NCBI GenBank assembly: GCA_950295325.1
Contig: OX485807.1
Location: 37,108,440-37,172,439, forward strand
Direction: 5' to 3'
DNA length: 64,000 nt
From: Polytrichum commune
Taxonomy: Eukaryota; Streptophyta; Polytrichopsida; Polytrichales; Polytrichaceae
Shown: piece after piece, positions 22,642-35,081 of the stretch
How the letters are laid out: every line of letters starts with the position of its first letter
How positions within the stretch are numbered: position 1 is the first letter of the stretch
Notes under the pieces: generated by a model
The model's database searches: none
The model's input: the letters and a program-made list of their open reading frames with translations, nothing else
Told to the model about the DNA's origin: nothing
Position numbers and translations under genes: made by a program

Positions 22642-24586
22642 AGAGATTCAATTGCTGCAAGTAGTAACTTAACCCTTCCCAGATTTTTGTGTTGTGTGGA
22701 TTTCAATTTCATAAAAGTTTATTATGAAATCACTGCAAAGTAGCCCAAATATGGCAGATCGAGAGATAAACTTTCACACACTGAATAATCATATGTGGGT
22801 CTTCATGTTCCCTTATTAGTGTGGTGAGCCCCATAAAGCTTAGAACTGAAACAGCAGTAATTACCAATCAGATCAGATCAGATCAGCAACTTGTTGCAAT
22901 GAGGGGTATGGAAGAGGCTAGGATAATTGGGTTAGCTAGGGACCCATCAGGCCAACTGTGCATTCCTTGGACAATTATGGCCACTGAATATAATTGGAAG
23001 GAATGATTATGCAATGGAAAATATTTTGTATTCATTAGTACTCGTAGTATTGCAATGTCTTTTGTTTTCTTGATTATTTTACCACTTTCGTGCATGCCGA
23101 CATGCTTCTTTCTACGAGTACTACCCTCCCTTTTGCACTTAGCGGCAAGAACTGAATAACAAGCAAAGTCAGAGCCATCCCACCCGATTTTCTTTTTTCT
23201 TCTTTTTTTGAGACAGAAGGCCAACAAAGCCAACGCCAGGATGAATTGAATCCCACCCGATTCTACATTCTTTGTTGGGCAGGTTTTATCTTTTAAAACT
23301 TTCAACTCAATTGACAATGATTTCATGACAAAGAAAGTAAGAGTATGCAGGCACCAATTAGGAGTGAAACTAGGAGGAAAACCCAGTAAAATACAAACTC
23401 AGCAACATTAAGTCCTACCATGGACATACCTCAAGTTCTCAAGGTGAGTCAATTGACTGTCACCGAGGTGCACAATACCCATTCGCTGTGGAGATCTCTC
23501 ATCCAAATCCAGGGGCGGCAACATAGGTTTTATATTAAGCAATTTATTTTCGTTCATTATGCTTCTTTTTTCACAAATCTTATTCTCTCAATGAAATCAG
23601 TCTTGTTGCAAAGAGCTCAAGAAGGTGAATCCAGTGGTATCTTCTTTGACATAGTTAACTTCCATATTTTCCGCAGGCAATGGATAATAAAAGACAAACA
23701 AATAAATAAAATTGGATGGATCTTCAGATATAATAAGAGCTTTGATGAACCTTAATAAAGGATAATATGTCTTATAATACCTTATTATGCCTTATCTTTA
23801 CCATTGATGTACTCTATTTATAACACTTTCACTCTTTATTATGAAGTTATTATAAAAGTGTCATAAGTCGCCGACCCGGATCCAAAACCAAAGGAGAAAC
23901 TCATTTGACACAAATGTACACAGGATCGGGAGTTGTTTTGCACATATTTGGGTCGCATTTCTGTCGGCTATGTCATGGAAAACCTCGATAAGATCAGAAA
24001 CGCAGTTTGGTCTTCAGGCTCAACACGGACACGACTCAGTCATGCAGATCATGTTCTTAGTGCGGCAGACCATCAATTCAAAACTCATTCCAAGGAGCAC
24101 GGATACTTAGAGCCAATCTAGCATACACACTGAGATCCAGGAGTAGTGGTGCAATATTACATTGAGTGCTGCATTGTTCTGACCAATTTGCATCGGCTAT
24201 AATGATCTCCATGACCGTCGATCGGGCTCTTGAGTGCTATCACTGGTTTTAATTCTCCAGCAAGCGGCATGTCTTCGAGTACGAGCAGACTCTACAGATG
24301 CGTGGAGCTAGCATCTAAGCGATCTCCCGAACCTGGATGGCGACCACTTTCGACACCAATTCGCTCTGATGTGCCAGAATGCTTACCGGTTTCCCAAAAT
24401 GCAAGGCGTCCCAGTTGGGTGCCTGCCCGATTTGTGGAGGCAGCTGTAGCTGAGCATGGTAGAATTTACGCCATGGTGTATGAGGTAGAGTTGACGTTTC
24501 TAGAGTACTAGTTCTGAAGCTTTGAATGAATTGATGTTTAGTTGTTGCACAAAGAGCAGTGTGATGCTTGGACAGAACTTGGACAG
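22642..24586. other. Downstream of GLOX copy 2; a GC-richer stretch at 23.87-24.51 kb
   Basis: No gene is supported. 23,870-24,510 is GC-richer than its surroundings and has open frames of up to 93 codons with no recognised motif. It could be a decayed gene. Confidence 0.35.
23177..23262 (-). mobile_element. 60-bp LINE 3'-end insertion with 13-bp TSD
   Basis: ATCCCACCCGATT occurs at 23177-23189 and 23250-23262. Between them the minus strand reads CCTGGCGTTGGCTTTG, then GGCCTTCTGTCTC and an A-rich tail. This is the same LINE 3' end as at 15976-16106. Only the last ~60 bases of the element were inserted. Confidence 0.85.
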
Positions 24587-24951
24587 AGCTACACTAAACA
24601 TGAAATTTAGTGTCACTAATTCTAAATGTCTTGCTCAATACCAATTGTAAACCGTGGTATAATGTCACCAACACCAAATGTTAACCCAACATTATTTGTC
24701 ATTTCTTGTAAATTTTTTGGGGGATTATAGATTTGCAGTGTTGCAATTACTGTCACTTACCAAGTAATTTTTCATCCAAATTTCAATCATCCATGACAAT
24801 ATTTCATCACAAGTTGCTGACAAGAGAAGGTGGGGTTTTGCCCAATGGATGAACTCATGCATCATCCATGACAATATTTGTTCACTTATTCAAAAGAAGT
24901 GTCATATGGTAAGTTACCACAGTGACATAAAATACCATATTTAGTGTAGCT
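24587..24951. mobile_element. MITE-like element, copy 1 (AGCTACACTAAA termini)
   Basis: The left end AGCTACACTAAACAT matches the reverse complement of the right end, AGCTACACTAAATATGG. Interior words (GTCTTGCTCAATA, AATTGTAAACCG, ACATTATTTGTCAT, CATGACAATATTTCATCAC, GTTACCACAGTGACA) recur in the same order at 50241-50643. No target duplication is certain. Confidence 0.6.
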
Positions 24952-27639
24952 ATAACGTTTACGCATGGAGAGAAATCCAATCATGCCATTAAATGCGTCT
25001 GTTTGATATAGAAAATATTTAAACTTTTAAATGTTGATGTTTTTCAATGATGTTTAAGAGTCTTAGTCTAGGGGATTTTTATGAGACGAAAGCACCTGGC
25101 TCCAAAATGTGATGCCTCTTGCAACTGTTTTAGCAGCTCCAAACTAGGTTATAAAGATAACAGCCATGGTGGTGCACTAGTAGGAATTAGGGTATTTTTG
25201 ACATGGCCCATGTGAAAATTATCATTTAGGGCCTCTGAAATTGTACATTTTGTGTCTAAAATACTTTAAGTGTCGAAGTTCTCACCAAATTTGGTGCAGG
25301 GCATTACACATGTGGCACAAGTTGGGTTTTTCCAAAACTTAGGCCTTGATCTCCCCTCTGAAAATGACATGGCTCTTCAATGTTTTAAGATGTCTCTTGG
25401 TAAGCTCCCATTCACGTCGATATACAAAAAGATCAATGTTATCTTTACTTTTCATATGTTTACTTTACATCATTTCAGTCTAGGTATCCTGCATCAATAT
25501 TTTCTGATGAATTTGTATGTGATGCAGGTGCAAGGTCTTCATCCAGCACAATTTCTCCTGTTAACAGATAAACCATCAGTAGGAACAAATACTTTGTGCC
25601 CCCTTTGTTCATTGACTTCTTTGTTTGTATAGGATCTCATATGCTCCACATAGCATGAAATTCAAGTCACCAATTTTTAAGGTCGATATATATCATTAAC
25701 TCGAGGTATACACTTGATCTTTTAAAAGACTAAAGGAGTGACTATAAAAATGTTGTCCACATGTTTAGCAAGGCATGGCACGGGAGCAGGGCTTGCAGCC
25801 AGTGTTCAATATTGAAGTCTTCAACACCTGTCAAATGTCATTTTGGCCATCATTTTTTTTCTTCTTTTCATTGTGGCACTTCACAAAAATGTGCTATGCA
25901 ATGTTTCCACCAGTCACAGTGAAGGCCTTTCCAAAAACTGCCTGTCACAAAATACAGTGGCAACAATTTGCAAATAGAAATATAGCTGAACTCCAATCTT
26001 GGCACTTTAGCAGACACTTCCAAATTCCAATAACTCCTGCAATTTCGACTCGGCACTGACTTCAACTTCAACTTGGCAAGCACAACTATATGCGAACATG
26101 GATTTTCCAAACATAATTGGGTGAAGAGTGATTGCAGAAGTTGATTGAAACTTGAAACATTGGATGCATTGATGTGAGTGTCATTATGCAGTCTTTCGAT
26201 GGAAAATATGGAATGGGCTAGAATTTTTGACACTTGGAAATCAATCAAAAACTAGAGGGCTTTCCCTTCGGAGTTGGATGATGATTAAGTGCATTATGTA
26301 GGGAATCTAAATAATTATAGTGCATCATTTTATTGCTGCATGTACTTCTTCAATATAGTGAGACATCATATTATATTCATATTCAATACAAAATGGCCGA
26401 TATCAAGTTTTTTTTTTATGTAGTGTTGCAAAAAAAATTGAAAGCTTGAGTGAAGTGTGATTATTTTGAAGCCCTTCACATTGAAATGCATGTGCACACT
26501 TCAAACTTGAACACTGCTTGCAGCACTATCCGCATATCCAGCTACTCCAGTTGTAGCTTTTTTGGGTATTTCATCCTCTGCTCAATTTCATATTCACAAC
26601 TGCAATCTCACAGGGAGCCTTTTGGCAATTTACACCCAGGGTATCAACATGCGCTGCAGTAATAATCTGGGGAATGGGCCTGAGCTATTCTCCATGTTTT
26701 TGTGCACTTTAACGCATGTCTCCCTATGTAGGTGTTTATTGTCCAAAGTTCCTCCTATTTTGCTGTTGGGGACGACAATGTTGATCCTAATTTTTTCTGG
26801 CCCACATACATAACATGTGGGGATCTAAATTTCATGATGCCTCTCATCTTCACTATACATTTGATGTAATAGGGCATTGAGATTGGTGCGCCATGTAAAT
26901 AAAAGTGGTCATTATGACTTGTTATGCTGCACCAAGTGTCAAATTTGACATCTTCTTTAGCTATCACCCAAGATTGCAGGACAATTAACGTGGGTCAATG
27001 ATGAATAATGTGGGCCACTCTTAAGTCATATAATTAGTGTACTTGCCTCAAGGTATAGTGTACCACAAGAGAAACATTTTGTTCAACATTTGCATTATTT
27101 GACCAACATGTGGCAATTGGCTTGTGGCTTCCCATTGTAGGGCACTTGGTAGTAAGGCCGCCCTTGAAACTAGAAATCTAGAAAATTCAATGCCAAGAGC
27201 GAGAACAAGGTCATCACTATTGCATCTCAATATATGATGTATGCAGCTTCTCATCACCACCTTTCTATCACAAGGATCTTTGGCCCGCTTTGGGACATTT
27301 GCCGCCTAGGAAACATGTGCAAAATTACCCAAATTCTGGTGGTTAGACAAACCTACTTAATAAAGGCCCATTCATTAAGTTTTGTCCATCTACCATATGA
27401 TTTCTGAGGTGGTAAATTGCTCAAAGCTATGGACTTTGGATATATCTTCTCTATAACTTATTCCTTCTATTCTAGTTGCATGTGTTGTGGACATGTTCTG
27501 AAATTACAATCCTCTTCTTTGAAACTAGACATGACAAAGTGATGAGGACCCTAAACCTACTAAACTTGCAACTTGGAGATTGGCACCCTACTCTCACAAT
27601 AGGACTTCATTTGATGTTTTTGGTACTTTATTTTAATTT
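24952..27639. other. Gene-free stretch
   Basis: Open frames up to 126 codons occur on both strands with no domain signature and ordinary AT-rich composition. I regard all as chance. Confidence 0.45.
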
Positions 27640-27690
27640 TTGAGACAAATGAAACAAGTTTATTTCATTGCCAGTATTAATATAAGGCCA
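27640..27690 (-). mobile_element. LINE 3'-end fragment
   Basis: On the minus strand it reads TGGCAATGAAATAAACTTG followed by TTTCATTTGTCTCAAAAAT, the same type of LINE 3' end as the 44-bp insertion at 5313-5356. No clean target duplication was found. Confidence 0.5.
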
Positions 27691-28150
27691 CCAAAATCCA
27701 AAAAAAAGACCGTAGGCAACCTTTCTTAGTTGCACCCTTGGAACCATACAACCTCAAGTTAGAAACCTAAGCATGATCAACTATGCCAACATTAGACGTT
27801 TTAATACTCCAAGTCATCTTTCTAGGGTTCAATCTATAATAGAGGAGGTTGTTGCCCCCCCCCTTAAAAAAATTCACATCAAATATGATGCTTTTCCAAT
27901 TGACATATTACATATATTCTTTACCTATTCCAATATTTTCATCATAATTACAGAAGAATTACATGTAGCAATTCAAAAATTAAAAGTGAATTAGACCTTG
28001 AACTAGCTCAACAAAATCCCACGATCCCCATATTTCCAACCCATTTTTCAGCAGTGCACTAGTTATATCCATGACTCAATGTGTGAATGTAGCTAAGTGT
28101 TGGCCTACTTTGATGTGAACAAAATCATTTAATATTTGCACTAACTGAAC

Positions 28151-29060
28151 CAAAGTTGGACTAGTATCAACTTTGTTTCATACCACTTCGGTATATATAT
28201 AATAAGATTTAAAAAAAAAATCAGACTGGTATGTTATGGGAAATTTACATAACATTATCCACTTGAGTATGGAGGGTGGGTGGGGCCACGAATAAATCAA
28301 ATACTATTCGGAAACTATACCTTAGTTATTTTCTTACTAACATTCTTATCTCATATTTAACTTGATAAACTTGGGTGAAGCATTGTTACTAAATACTATT
28401 AGAAAGCAATGGTTGATAGCAACTAAATAATGTTATGTAGGATATAATTATAATTGGTATAATTTGGGTCTATTTACCATCCAAACCTAGGTAATGTAAC
28501 CCTAGTATCAATGTCGCAATAGGACGGTATTAGAGTTATAACTCAACACCATGACTTTTGGTCAGGATTGGTTGTTGCATACAACAACTTCCACGTTTGC
28601 GGGCTTCCATGTTTTTGGTGCATGCTTAAAGGTAGTGTGGAGGCTTGAACAGTTTGATAGAACATTTTGTATCAGTTCATTGAGGATCATTTACTCATCA
28701 TGGCATTCCAAGAGGTGCTAATTTGAGTTTGGCCTTCAATAAACCGAAGGAGGTTACTCTTCACTCAAATCAAACACTACCTACAGGCATGCATCACACA
28801 AGCAATGGAAAATCATGGGAGATGGACCAACTCCCGACAAGTAAGTCCTAATGAGTTCATTTAATAGCTCATTCGACCCAGATATACGACTTCCACGGGT
28901 CTACGAAGATTCACCTATCTTGTTATATCCACCCAGGTATCGATATATGGCTGGTATTACAATTTTGATACCAGGAGGGTAGGTAAAAGGCTCTTTGTAC
29001 CATTATTGGTCTTGTGTACTGATGCCATGCATCCAGCTATACTATACCGGTCGAACCTTG
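28151..29060. mobile_element. hAT-like relative of the 3361-5766 element
   Basis: The left end CAAAGTTGGACTAGTAT resembles the reverse complement of the right end, CAAGGTTCGACCGGTAT, and both resemble the ends of the 3361-5766 element. Internal ACTGGTAT/ACCAGG motifs are also shared. I could not find an 8-bp duplication, so the borders are approximate. Confidence 0.4.
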
Positions 29061-29275
29061 GACCAAACTACGTTACTTGGCCAAACACAAAGTGCTTGAT
29101 GATATATGAGTGGCTGACACAACATCTGGAGGCTTCAAGTGAGATTTTCTGTGCAACTTTCTCATAGGCCCTCAGCCACCGCAACTCATTGCTTCAATCA
29201 AGTGGAACACGATCAACAATTTCTCTTTTTCATGGCATCTGGGCAACAGACACCAACGTCCCAACTTGATGTGCA

Positions 29276-30355
29276 TGTGGCAGATTGATTACTAACAGCT
29301 TATCCATTTACCTCTAATTAACTACATGTCTACATATATTGATTTTTTTGTATGCGCTTTCTTCTGGTCAAGGTCAGCAAAGCTACTGCGACACATTTGC
29401 CTCATCTTCATGCCATCACGAGAGCCACAAAAATTACTTTAATCAGTGAGAAGAGCCTACTACTCTCCTTGGATAGGAATAATAGTGCACTTGGATGGAA
29501 CAACAACACATGTCCAAGACGACGATGATGAGATTGTGTAGATTGGGGCCAACACATGTCAGTGTTCACGTCTACTTATTGTGGGGAGGCTTGAACCTTG
29601 TTCGTTTTATTAGTAATCAGGGGGAGGTGTTGTGTATAAACTGAAATTTTGGAGAAGCTTCAAGCTACTGATTTAGTGTGAAAGTGGCAGATTCATCACT
29701 AACAGCTTATCTAGTTGACTCTTATACTATCTACAAATACATCTACATGTATACATCATTTCTCTCTGCTTATATTTATGACAAAGTCTTTGCAAGTTTT
29801 TAACCTTGCACCCTAAAATTAAATTTCTTTAATCAAAATAAAGGGCACGTCAATTGACGCGCACAATTTAAAATTTGAAAGCATTAGAAACTGAAATGAC
29901 ACGTACTACTAGACAACTTAAAATTGATGTGACATATTAGAATAAAATGTAGATGTCAATTGACATTCACTTTTGTTTCTGAAAACGTCACGTAACACTT
30001 TGGATTTGAAGTTAAAACGTCAATTGAGATCTTTCAAACATACAAGCTGCTTTCTCTGATCAAGGTCGGCCAACAGCTCTTGCATTTGCCTCCATCCACA
30101 TGTCTTCGCAACAACCACGAAGAATGCAGTAATCGGTGAGAAGAGCCTACCCTCTTTGGATAAGAATAATAGTGCACTTGGACGGAATAAAAACACATGT
30201 TCAGGATGTTGATGAACTCATGCAGGTTGGGACCAACACACAAGTTCACATCTATTTATTGTGAGGAGGCTTGAACCTTGTTTGTCTTATAAGTAATCAC
30301 AGGAAGGTCTTATTTAGATTAAAAAAACAGAAGTAACTTCAAGCTATTGACTTAC
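29276..30355 (+). repeat. Large direct duplication (~400-bp unit), second copy interrupted
   Basis: 29276-29680 (starting GTGGCAGATTGATTACTAAC) is repeated from 29686 (GTGGCAGATTCATCACTAAC). The second copy runs to about 29780 and resumes at about 30046 (CTGCTTTCTCTGATCAAGGT). Shared later words include GAGAAGAGCCTAC, GAATAATAGTGCACTTGGA and GGAGGCTTGAACCTTG. Repeat C separates the two parts of the second copy. Confidence 0.7.
29781..30045 (+). mobile_element. Dispersed repeat C, copy 2, inserted in a duplicated segment
   Basis: It contains GTCAATTGAC motifs and the opening TGACAAAGTCTTTGCAAG, matching 255-455 in the opposite orientation. It interrupts one copy of a local duplication, showing that it inserted as a unit after or during that duplication. 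Confidence 0.5.
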
Positions 30356-33300
30356 GGAACACCATATCAAAAACATGTGACAATAGTAGCATGAGCATCT
30401 CTGAACCTCAAAAATTTGAGTCTAGCTCTTGATTGGCATACCATGGGAAATCACATGATTGGCATAAGTGGGAAATCATACTGTGCACATGCTCCCTGAT
30501 GAGTTGGCTCTTCGATGATTGATACAGTATGCACATAATTTCATGAGGAGTGGTAAGGACTTTTGCCAGCCATCCTTCTAATCTTACGAACGAGTTCATC
30601 ATCAATGACCAAATAACAAAACAGAATCTAACATCAGCGGTTGAATGCTCTTGCATTCACTGCAACATAATTTCTCCACACAAAGAACACGAAGGCCTTT
30701 ATACCATAGGAGTATGGATTCTTTACTTAACTTAGTCCCATTTACATTGTCTGCTGTTGCATTGAGATGTTCGCCACAAATAATGTCGGAGTTCGCTCAT
30801 CCATTATCTATGCCATAGCCACACTCTCGCCCACAAATTTCTCATGAGGTCATCATCCACCCCTATCAGCCATTATCTGTGCCATAGCCACACAATAAAT
30901 AATGGTCCCACAAGGAGGCTGTCGTGTTACGTTCATGAGCCACGACTCCTCCATGGCATACTCTCCTTTCATCATACTTGGATAAGGTAGATGGGTCTCA
31001 AATGGTTACTTTTTCTAGCCCACTTCTCCTAAAATATGAAACACACAGTTAATACGAGACAATTTAGCAAATCCAAATCTAAGGCCATAGGCACTTTCCT
31101 CATTATTTTCAGAGCATCATTGTCAGAGAGAAGTTTCTCGTGCCCATTAAATGCTCATATAGATGCCCCCCCCCACACTCACACACACACACACACACAA
31201 ATAATGTTGACTATTGCACGTGGAATGTTTCTTTTCAAAACACATGTCTTTTGGTGTGTGTTCTTGGAGCCACACCTAACCAAATACCACTAAGCTATAG
31301 GTGTCTGATTAAGATAAGTAATTGAATTAGGCACGTCTACCTTAACCTTGGTAGTGGTTGTCAAGAAGTTGAGGTTCCTATAGTGGAGGGCATTCCTTGC
31401 AAGACTTTTAATGTTGGAAGGCACGAAGTAGAATGTCGCATGGGATGAATTGTAGCCAACGGGGATGGAGGGCGCAAGCACGGTCAAGTACATAACTCCA
31501 TTACCCTACATAGGGTTAAGTGAAAGAGATTCCAAACCATGTACTAACTTTGAATTTTGTGAAGGAAAAAAGCATTAACATTTGAGAAACACATTGATCT
31601 ACAAAGCCAAGTAATTTATGTTGACAATTTTCTTTCAAGAAAAGTCTACACAAAAGTAGGTGCAAGTAGTGGACAAGTAGATATATTGGACACGTAATCG
31701 TCTAGAACTTGTTTAAAATATGATAACATTACATTAAATTGATGCTTTCTACAAATATTTGTAATCGTGCCTGCAAGTTCATAATGAATTCAACGAATAT
31801 GGGGGGAAAATCCAATTTCAAAATATTTTAGGTCATGAAATCTACGTCCAAAACTAGATTTAGCCATTATCTTTTGAGCAGTATATTTAGTGATAATTTT
31901 TGAAGATCGAATCTTGATATTTGAGTACCTAACACAACAATAAAGGACACCATTAAAGTCCAATTTAAAGAACACTTTGCCACTGCTTTTAGGCGTTTCA
32001 CCAAAAAAATTAATGGTTTTAGTATGCCGAAGCATTTTTTCCATATACTCAATCGTGCTTGCTCCCTAGACATGTCACAAAAAACATTTGATGATAGTTC
32101 AAGTTTCAAATTATTGTAGAGGGCGCTCTGTTTCATCTTTACTACACTAATTATCCCAATTAGTGTTTGTTACTATTCGGAGTTGTAACACAGTGCAATA
32201 ACGTCTTATTTTGGAGTTAAAATTTTTTCTTACAAAAGTTCATTAGGTTATTCAAATGGTAGTTAAGAAAGCAAAGGGTTTTAGCAATGGATTGGACGTA
32301 GCAAAAGAAGAGATTGTGGTACACATCCAAATCCAACGAGGGGCTTGGATCTAGGAAGGATAACGCTGGAAAGATCATATGTGTGGAGCAGAGGCATAGA
32401 TGGAATTAGAGAAGCATTGTGAACACAAGACGAGGCAAAAGGAGTTGGTTGCTCACAGCAAGACCCCAATGTTGTAGGTGACCAAGCATTGGAACTCATT
32501 GACACAACCGCCTCAAAAACTTGTTGGCCAGAAACAAGACATTCAAACACTACTAGACAACGGGGACACTTTCAAAAAAAATCAATGAGAAGAAGAGCTA
32601 GCAAAAAGAAAGGTCTAAACATAGGAAGAAGATGAGGGTGACAAGGAAGGGCATGGGAGAGAAGAAGAGGAAGCAAAGGAGGAAAGAGGTTGGGAGAACA
32701 AGAAGGAGAAAACAACGACGTAGCAGCCTCAAGCGAGCTAGGAGAGGAGGCAAACTTCAAGGGAGTAGTAGCAGCCGAGGAAGACCAATGCATGGTTACA
32801 TGAGAGCTAGCTACACATCACCTAAAGATAAGGAGGGGGAGATCAACTTGACGTGGCGACAAGGAGACCATGGAGAGGACTAACAATGCATCCAAGGCCC
32901 GTGCACCAAAGGCCGAAGTAGAGCATCAACAGCTAAGGGCTTGTAGTAATCCCTCACTTAATACCGATATGGAAAAATCAGAAGATTGTTACCCAAGAGG
33001 TAATTTTCCTTCATCGCCATTTAGCAAACCTAAAGACATCATCCTATAAACTCAACTAAGCGCTCACACTATGTATAATGAGTATGTAGTTAAGGAGATT
33101 ATTGCTAGTATTGGACTAGATAGCCCTATGGCCTCCCAAGACGAAGAGATAGTTATGGCCATAACTCACCCATAAGGACCCCAATTCACCAAGTTGCACA
33201 TAGCCTTATCAGCAATAATATTGCAAAAATGGGGTCTAGACATGTTAGCACTCCTAATCATAATAGTGCAGTCAATCTTATGGCTCTTGGACAACATGTT

Positions 33301-33392
33301 TTGAACCCTAAGAAGGGGAAATTTGGGTACTTAGAGGTAAATCCCCCTTAGGAGGGAAGTAACAAGGATGGTCATTTTAAATTTCTTTTCTT
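30356..33392. other. No gene recognised; possible upstream part of a LINE near its right end
   Basis: A (CA)n microsatellite sits at 31166-31201. A purine-rich stretch at 32,580-32,880 and the decayed sequence up to 33,392 may be the 5' region or ORF1 of the L1-like LINE whose endonuclease starts at 33393, but no ORF1 motif is recognisable. Confidence 0.35.
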
Positions 33393-33599
33393 GTGAAGTT
33401 AAACATCATGACGCACAACATATGGGGACTAAACAACCCCATGAGCATTCTTAAACCCAACAGATTCCTTTGGTCCATTTCTCCTAGAGTAGATGTTCTA
33501 TTATTTCAAGAACATAAACTAAAAGGGGGAAAGTTAAAACATCTCAACAAGAGATTAATGCCTTGGAGCATTGGATAGATTTAGAGGTAGAGCCATGTT
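33393..33599 (+). pseudogene. L1-like LINE endonuclease, N-terminal part (left of giant insertion)
   Basis: The frame reads an APE-type endonuclease start: NIWGLNNP (motif N) and, about 30 residues later, LLFQEHKLKGG (motif E, Gln-Glu-His-Lys as in plant L1 elements). The frame breaks at a TAG at 33576 and a small indel, and the coding similarity stops where the inverted repeat of the 15.8-kb element begins. The remainder resumes at 49,357. The LINE was already a target when the large element arrived. Confidence 0.7.
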
Positions 33600-33629
33600 A
33601 ACACTATATTCGGTATTTGGAGACTTTTG
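33600..33629 (+). repeat. Left terminal inverted repeat of the 15.76-kb element
   Basis: It begins AACACTATATTCGG and continues to TTTGGAGACTTTTG. It pairs with 49327-49356 read in reverse complement, with two mismatches. Confidence 0.75.
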
Positions 33630-34017
33630 GTTGATTATGAGACTATATAAGGATGCACATTTCAAAAATGGACCAGTAATGACGACTAAAAATCCCATAT
33701 GTATAATGGTATGCTACTATTATTATACATAAAGGCATGGAAGTGAACAAAAATGTGAGTCATACATGAAAATAGTTGCGTATGAAATGACAACTCGTTA
33801 TGAATGGAAGGGAAGATGCGAAGAATGAATGGAAGTTGAATGAATTAATTGGGATAGAAATACAATTATAATGGAAATACCATCAATGTCTTGAGTAACT
33901 TGGAATAGCATAGAAAGTAAGCACTTAAATATGTTCTACACCTAAGCCCATTTAGGGAGTCCGTCCCACTAGTACGCTTCTAGTCACACTAGTCCGACCC
34001 ACTATTTTTTTTTGCGG

Positions 34018-34890
34018 CTAAGTCCTTTTTTTTGGCGGCCTCCATGGCTTTAAAAATCTCAGGCCCACGACTGTATCCTTGTGTGTTGCCTGGAAAGGAA
34101 TATGTGTCGTTCTTGCATGTTTCAGGACGCGCTCCCAAATTGTACGAGGTGGTATTATAAGTAGAATACGAGGGCGTTTGCGAAAGGGAACGTCTTGCGC
34201 TTCTCCGGAGGGCCAGAGAACGATCGCACTCGGAAGATGCGGCCTTGAGGGCGTGCCTTGGCAATGACGAAGTCGAGGAGGGTTGGCCACCAAGCGAGCG
34301 GGGAGCCACCTGCCAAAAACGCCATAGGAAGATAACAATAAGAACGGAGTGGGGAAAATGAGGAAGGGCGGTTTGGGATGGGCGCTCGTAAACCTCTTGG
34401 CACGCGCAGACAAAGAGGAAAGCAACGGTGAATATGGGTTTAGGGACAAAGAAGGGCACCTTGGATTTGGTGACATCGATCCCGGGGACGATGGGGGCGT
34501 CTGGAGAGCATACGAATCCGGTTGAATTGCGGCACTGTTCAGTAATGTGGGGGAAGCATGGCAAGGAGGGCCAACGACCGGGGATGGGTTTGCAAGAGGA
34601 GGAACGGGGACGACGGGGGAGGGGTTGCACCGGGTTGCTTCCAGGTGGAGACGTCGGCTCGGCCCACGACGAGCGACGGCGTCGTCCCTCGAGGGCGACA
34701 CATGCCCCAAACGAACGAGCGTCCGCTTCTCCTTGGAGAGGGGGGAGGGCGACGGGGCGAACGCACGGGGGACAACCCTAGGGGGCGGGCTGTTGACAAC
34801 ACCGTCGTCGACGTCCCGGGAGTAATCCACGGCCGAGGCCGCGTCGACCGCCGAGAAGTGGTAGAGTGAGGGGATCACGGAATACGTCAC
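34018..34890 (-). CDS. GC-rich hypothetical open frame downstream of the phosphatase exon
   Basis: A 290-codon minus-strand frame, Ser/Pro/Arg-rich (SPSPLSKEKR, NPSPVVPVPPLANPSP), lies just 3' of the leftward gene of the giant element. A second overlapping frame (34630-33989) ends in a lysine-rich tail (AAKKKDLAAKKN). I recognise no domain. The GC content is much higher than in flanking DNA. It may be an exon of a third gene of the element, its real frame may switch by splicing, or it may be non-coding. A CAA-repeat tract lies at 34979-35001. Confidence 0.25.
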   Translation of the reverse strand: MTYSVIPSLYHFSAVDAASAVDYSRDVDDGVVNSPPPRVVPRAFAPSPSPLSKEKRTLVRLGHVSPSRDDAVARRGPSRRLHLEATRCNPSPVVPVPPLANPSPVVGPPCHASPTLLNSAAIQPDSYALQTPPSSPGSMSPNPRCPSLSLNPYSPLLSSLSARAKRFTSAHPKPPFLIFPTPFLLLSSYGVFGRWLPARLVANPPRLRHCQGTPSRPHLPSAIVLWPSGEAQDVPFRKRPRILLIIPPRTIWERVLKHARTTHIPFQATHKDTVVGLRFLKPWRPPKKRT

Positions 34891-35081
34891 GCCGCGGGAA
34901 GGGGAGCCTGGGGACGAGGGGGGACGGGAAAGGCCGTCGAGGACGGGGGCGTCACATATGGGGGCAAACTATGGGGAACAACAACAACAACAACAACAAC
35001 ACAGACAACAAAGACATCCAAAAACGGATGAAGCATTAGATATGTGAACCAAATGATAACACGCACATACATGAAGATATT

